A stretch of DNA of 64,000 nucleotides, from the NCBI GenBank assembly GCA_023623185.1, contig JAMNXV010000124.1, positions 1-64,000 of the forward strand. Direction: 5' to 3'. The position numbers were made by a program, and so were the translations under genes. Numbering within the stretch: the stretch's first letter is position 1; every line of letters begins with the position of its first letter. This document shows positions 62,518 to 64,000 of this stretch, piece by piece. The notes under the pieces were generated by a model. The model was not told where the DNA came from, made no database searches, and saw only the letters and a program-made list of their open reading frames with translations. This DNA is from Bacillota bacterium. Its GTDB lineage: Bacteria > Bacillota > Sulfobacillia > Symbiobacteriales > Symbiobacteriaceae.

Positions 62518-63360
62518 TCAGTCGTCGCCGACCATGCGCTGTTCCTCCCGGGCCCGGGCGAAGCGCACGCCGGCCACGGCGCCGCCGTCCACCAGCAGGT
62601 CCGTGCCCGTGATGAACGAGGCGGCGGGGCTGACCAGGAACTCCACGGCAGCGGCGATGTCGTCCGGCGTGCCCACGCGACCCGTGCCCGAAGCGGCGAT
62701 CATGGCCCGCATCATCGGGCCGGAAGGCCCGCTCAGCTCCTCCTGACCCATGGGCGTCGAGATGATGCCGGGGCTGACCGAGACGACGCGCCCGCCCTTG
62801 CGCCCCCACTGCAGCGACGCCCACTGTACCCGCAGCTGATTCGCCCGCTTGGCAATACTGTACGCAGCGCCCCTGTCCAGCCTGGCGGGATCGAGCAGCG
62901 GAAGCCCGGCCAGCTCCGCCGTGGGCGTGGTCGCCAGAAGGTGCTCGGCCTCCGGCGGCAGTGTGGCCATGGCCCCCGCCATGCTCGCGACGCAGACCGC
63001 TACGCTCCCGGGGCCCGCGAGGCGCAGGAACTCGTCCAGCACCAGCGCGGTGCCCACCACGTCCACCGCGATCACCCGTTCGGGCGGCGCCTGCACGGGC
63101 GAGACGCCGGCGGTGTGGACGAGGATGCGGAACGTGCCGAGCTCTGCCGCCGCGTCGGCCAGGCTTCGCACCGCTGCCGCGTCCGACACATCGGTCTGCC
63201 TGCCGTGTACATCGTAGCCTTCGGCCTGAAGCTGCTGGACGGCCCGCTCCAGCACGGTCTCCGCGTAGTCGGCCAGCAGGACGCGCCGGCCCGGCCCCAG
63301 GCGGCGGGCGATGGCCATTCCCATGCCCCCGGCGCCGGTGACCACCAGAACCTCTGCCAT
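62518..63360 (-). CDS. Short-chain dehydrogenase/reductase
   Basis: 280 residues. Rossmann motif VVTGAGGMGMAIARRLG, Asp in TDVSDAAAVRSLADAAAELG, VHTAGVSP, catalytic Ser near CVASMAGA, YSIAKRANQ (YxxxK), and the C-terminal SFITGTDLLVDGGAVAG. Between Ser and Tyr about 30 residues are inserted compared with typical members. Substrate unknown. Confidence 0.9.
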   Translation of the reverse strand: MAEVLVVTGAGGMGMAIARRLGPGRRVLLADYAETVLERAVQQLQAEGYDVHGRQTDVSDAAAVRSLADAAAELGTFRILVHTAGVSPVQAPPERVIAVDVVGTALVLDEFLRLAGPGSVAVCVASMAGAMATLPPEAEHLLATTPTAELAGLPLLDPARLDRGAAYSIAKRANQLRVQWASLQWGRKGGRVVSVSPGIISTPMGQEELSGPSGPMMRAMIAASGTGRVGTPDDIAAAVEFLVSPAASFITGTDLLVDGGAVAGVRFARAREEQRMVGDD

Positions 63361-63578
63361 GTGTGTTCCTCCCCTTCACCGTATTGCAGGATGCCCCATC
63401 CCATCCCAACCAAATCCTTGGACCCTGAACCAGTTCTGTATTCTCAATTCTACTGAATAGTTACTTTGGGTCAATCTCGGATTTCCCCACTCGCCCTTCG
63501 CGGCGGATCTGCCTGATCCCTACGGGCAGCCTCTAGACCTTTTGGACCACTTCTATCTGGATGAGGTGAACATCCCCG

Positions 63579-64000
63579 ATGCACCGGACACCGCCTTCGC
63601 TTCAGCCCAAGCCCGCCAGCCTCAGCGCCTGTGAGATGACGGAGATCGTCATGCCCAACGATGCCAACCCGCTGGGCCACATGCTGGGCGGACGGCTGCT
63701 GCACCTGATGGATATCGCGGCCTCCATCACCGCGATGCGCCACGCCGGCAACCCGTGCGTCACCGCGTCGTTTGACTCCGTCGACTTCCACACGCCCGTC
63801 CACATCGGCGAGGTCTGCATCCTGAAGGCCCGAGTGACCTGGACCGGCCGCACTTCCATGGAGATCGGCATCGACGTGTACGCGGAGTCGCCGACCCGGG
63901 GCGAACGCCGCCACACCACGTCCGCGTTTGCCACCTTCGTCGCGCTGGATCCGGAAACCGGGCGGCCGACGCGCGTGCCGCCCTTGGCCATCGAGACCGA
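63579..64000 (+). CDS. Acyl-CoA thioesterase (hotdog fold), 3' end outside window
   Basis: About 140 residues visible. MTEIVMPNDANPLGHMLGGR, then LLHLMDIAASITAMRHAGNP, VTASFDSVDFHTPVHIGEVC and TSMEIGIDVYAESP fit YciA/BACH-type acyl-CoA thioesterases, including the catalytic Asp/Asn in NPLGHMLGG. ATG has GAGGTGA ten bases upstream. No stop is reached before the right edge. Confidence 0.88.
   Translation, partial: MHRTPPSLQPKPASLSACEMTEIVMPNDANPLGHMLGGRLLHLMDIAASITAMRHAGNPCVTASFDSVDFHTPVHIGEVCILKARVTWTGRTSMEIGIDVYAESPTRGERRHTTSAFATFVALDPETGRPTRVPPLAIET

Overview
The window looks like chromosome of a high-GC, spore-forming member of the Firmicutes. Gene order, high GC, GTG/TTG starts and a complete set of sporulation genes point to Symbiobacterium or a close relative; this is inferred from gene content and memory, not from a database search. 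Nearly all core genes lie on the minus strand and follow the order of the Bacillus subtilis spo0A/spoIIA/spoIIIA region, interrupted by accessory genes. I see no tRNA, rRNA, insertion sequence or CRISPR array.

Region by region (minus strand unless noted). 1-1.8 kb: MacA/MacB-type efflux pair, cut by the left edge. 1.9-7.4 kb: lysA, a SpoVAE-family gene, a small membrane protein, the spoIIA operon (spoIIAA-spoIIAB-sigF) behind a sigma-H-like promoter, and dacF. 7.6-13.9 kb: accessory block with a plus-strand ABC exporter, a lipoprotein, a membrane protein with an internal duplication and a FAD oxidoreductase. 14.1-20.3 kb: deoB, xerD, ald, spoIIM, an EndoQ-type PHP nuclease and nudF. 20.3-27.9 kb: branched-chain amino acid/acyl-phosphate cluster with two leucine-dehydrogenase-like genes, two butyrate-kinase-like genes and one phosphate butyryltransferase. 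It is preceded by a sigma-54 promoter, a cluster of palindromes and a BkdR-like activator. 28-33.7 kb: spo0A, spoIVB, recN, argR, nadK. 33.8-34.6 kb: two unusual small plus-strand genes. 34.6-45.0 kb: tlyA, dxs, oapA, a 658-nt OLE RNA, ispA, xseB, xseA, folD, a TsaD paralogue, nusB and the amaP/asp23 group. 45.2-46.9 kb: a polysaccharide deacetylase and a convergent nucleotidyltransferase-like gene. 47-52.3 kb: the eight-gene spoIIIA operon behind a sigma-E-like promoter. 52.4-56.4 kb: a zinc-ribbon protein, efp, a Xaa-Pro peptidase, aroQ and a rhomboid protease. 56.6-57.9 kb: a decayed drug-ABC transporter. 58.3-64 kb: kbl-tdh threonine degradation, a chemoreceptor, a short-chain dehydrogenase and a thioesterase cut by the right edge.

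The genes build a picture of sporulation control (Spo0A, then sigma-F with its anti-sigma switch, then the SpoIIIA channel, SpoIIM engulfment and SpoIVB signalling). They also cover isoprenoid supply (Dxs, IspA), branched-chain amino acid catabolism under sigma-54 control, and DNA repair (RecN, XseAB, EndoQ).

The most notable element is the large structured non-coding RNA between ispA and oapA, recognised as OLE RNA. Its flanks form a perfect 12-bp terminal stem. The 5' strand of that stem is also perfectly complementary, over 13 bases, to a site in the oapA leader beyond an intervening terminator.
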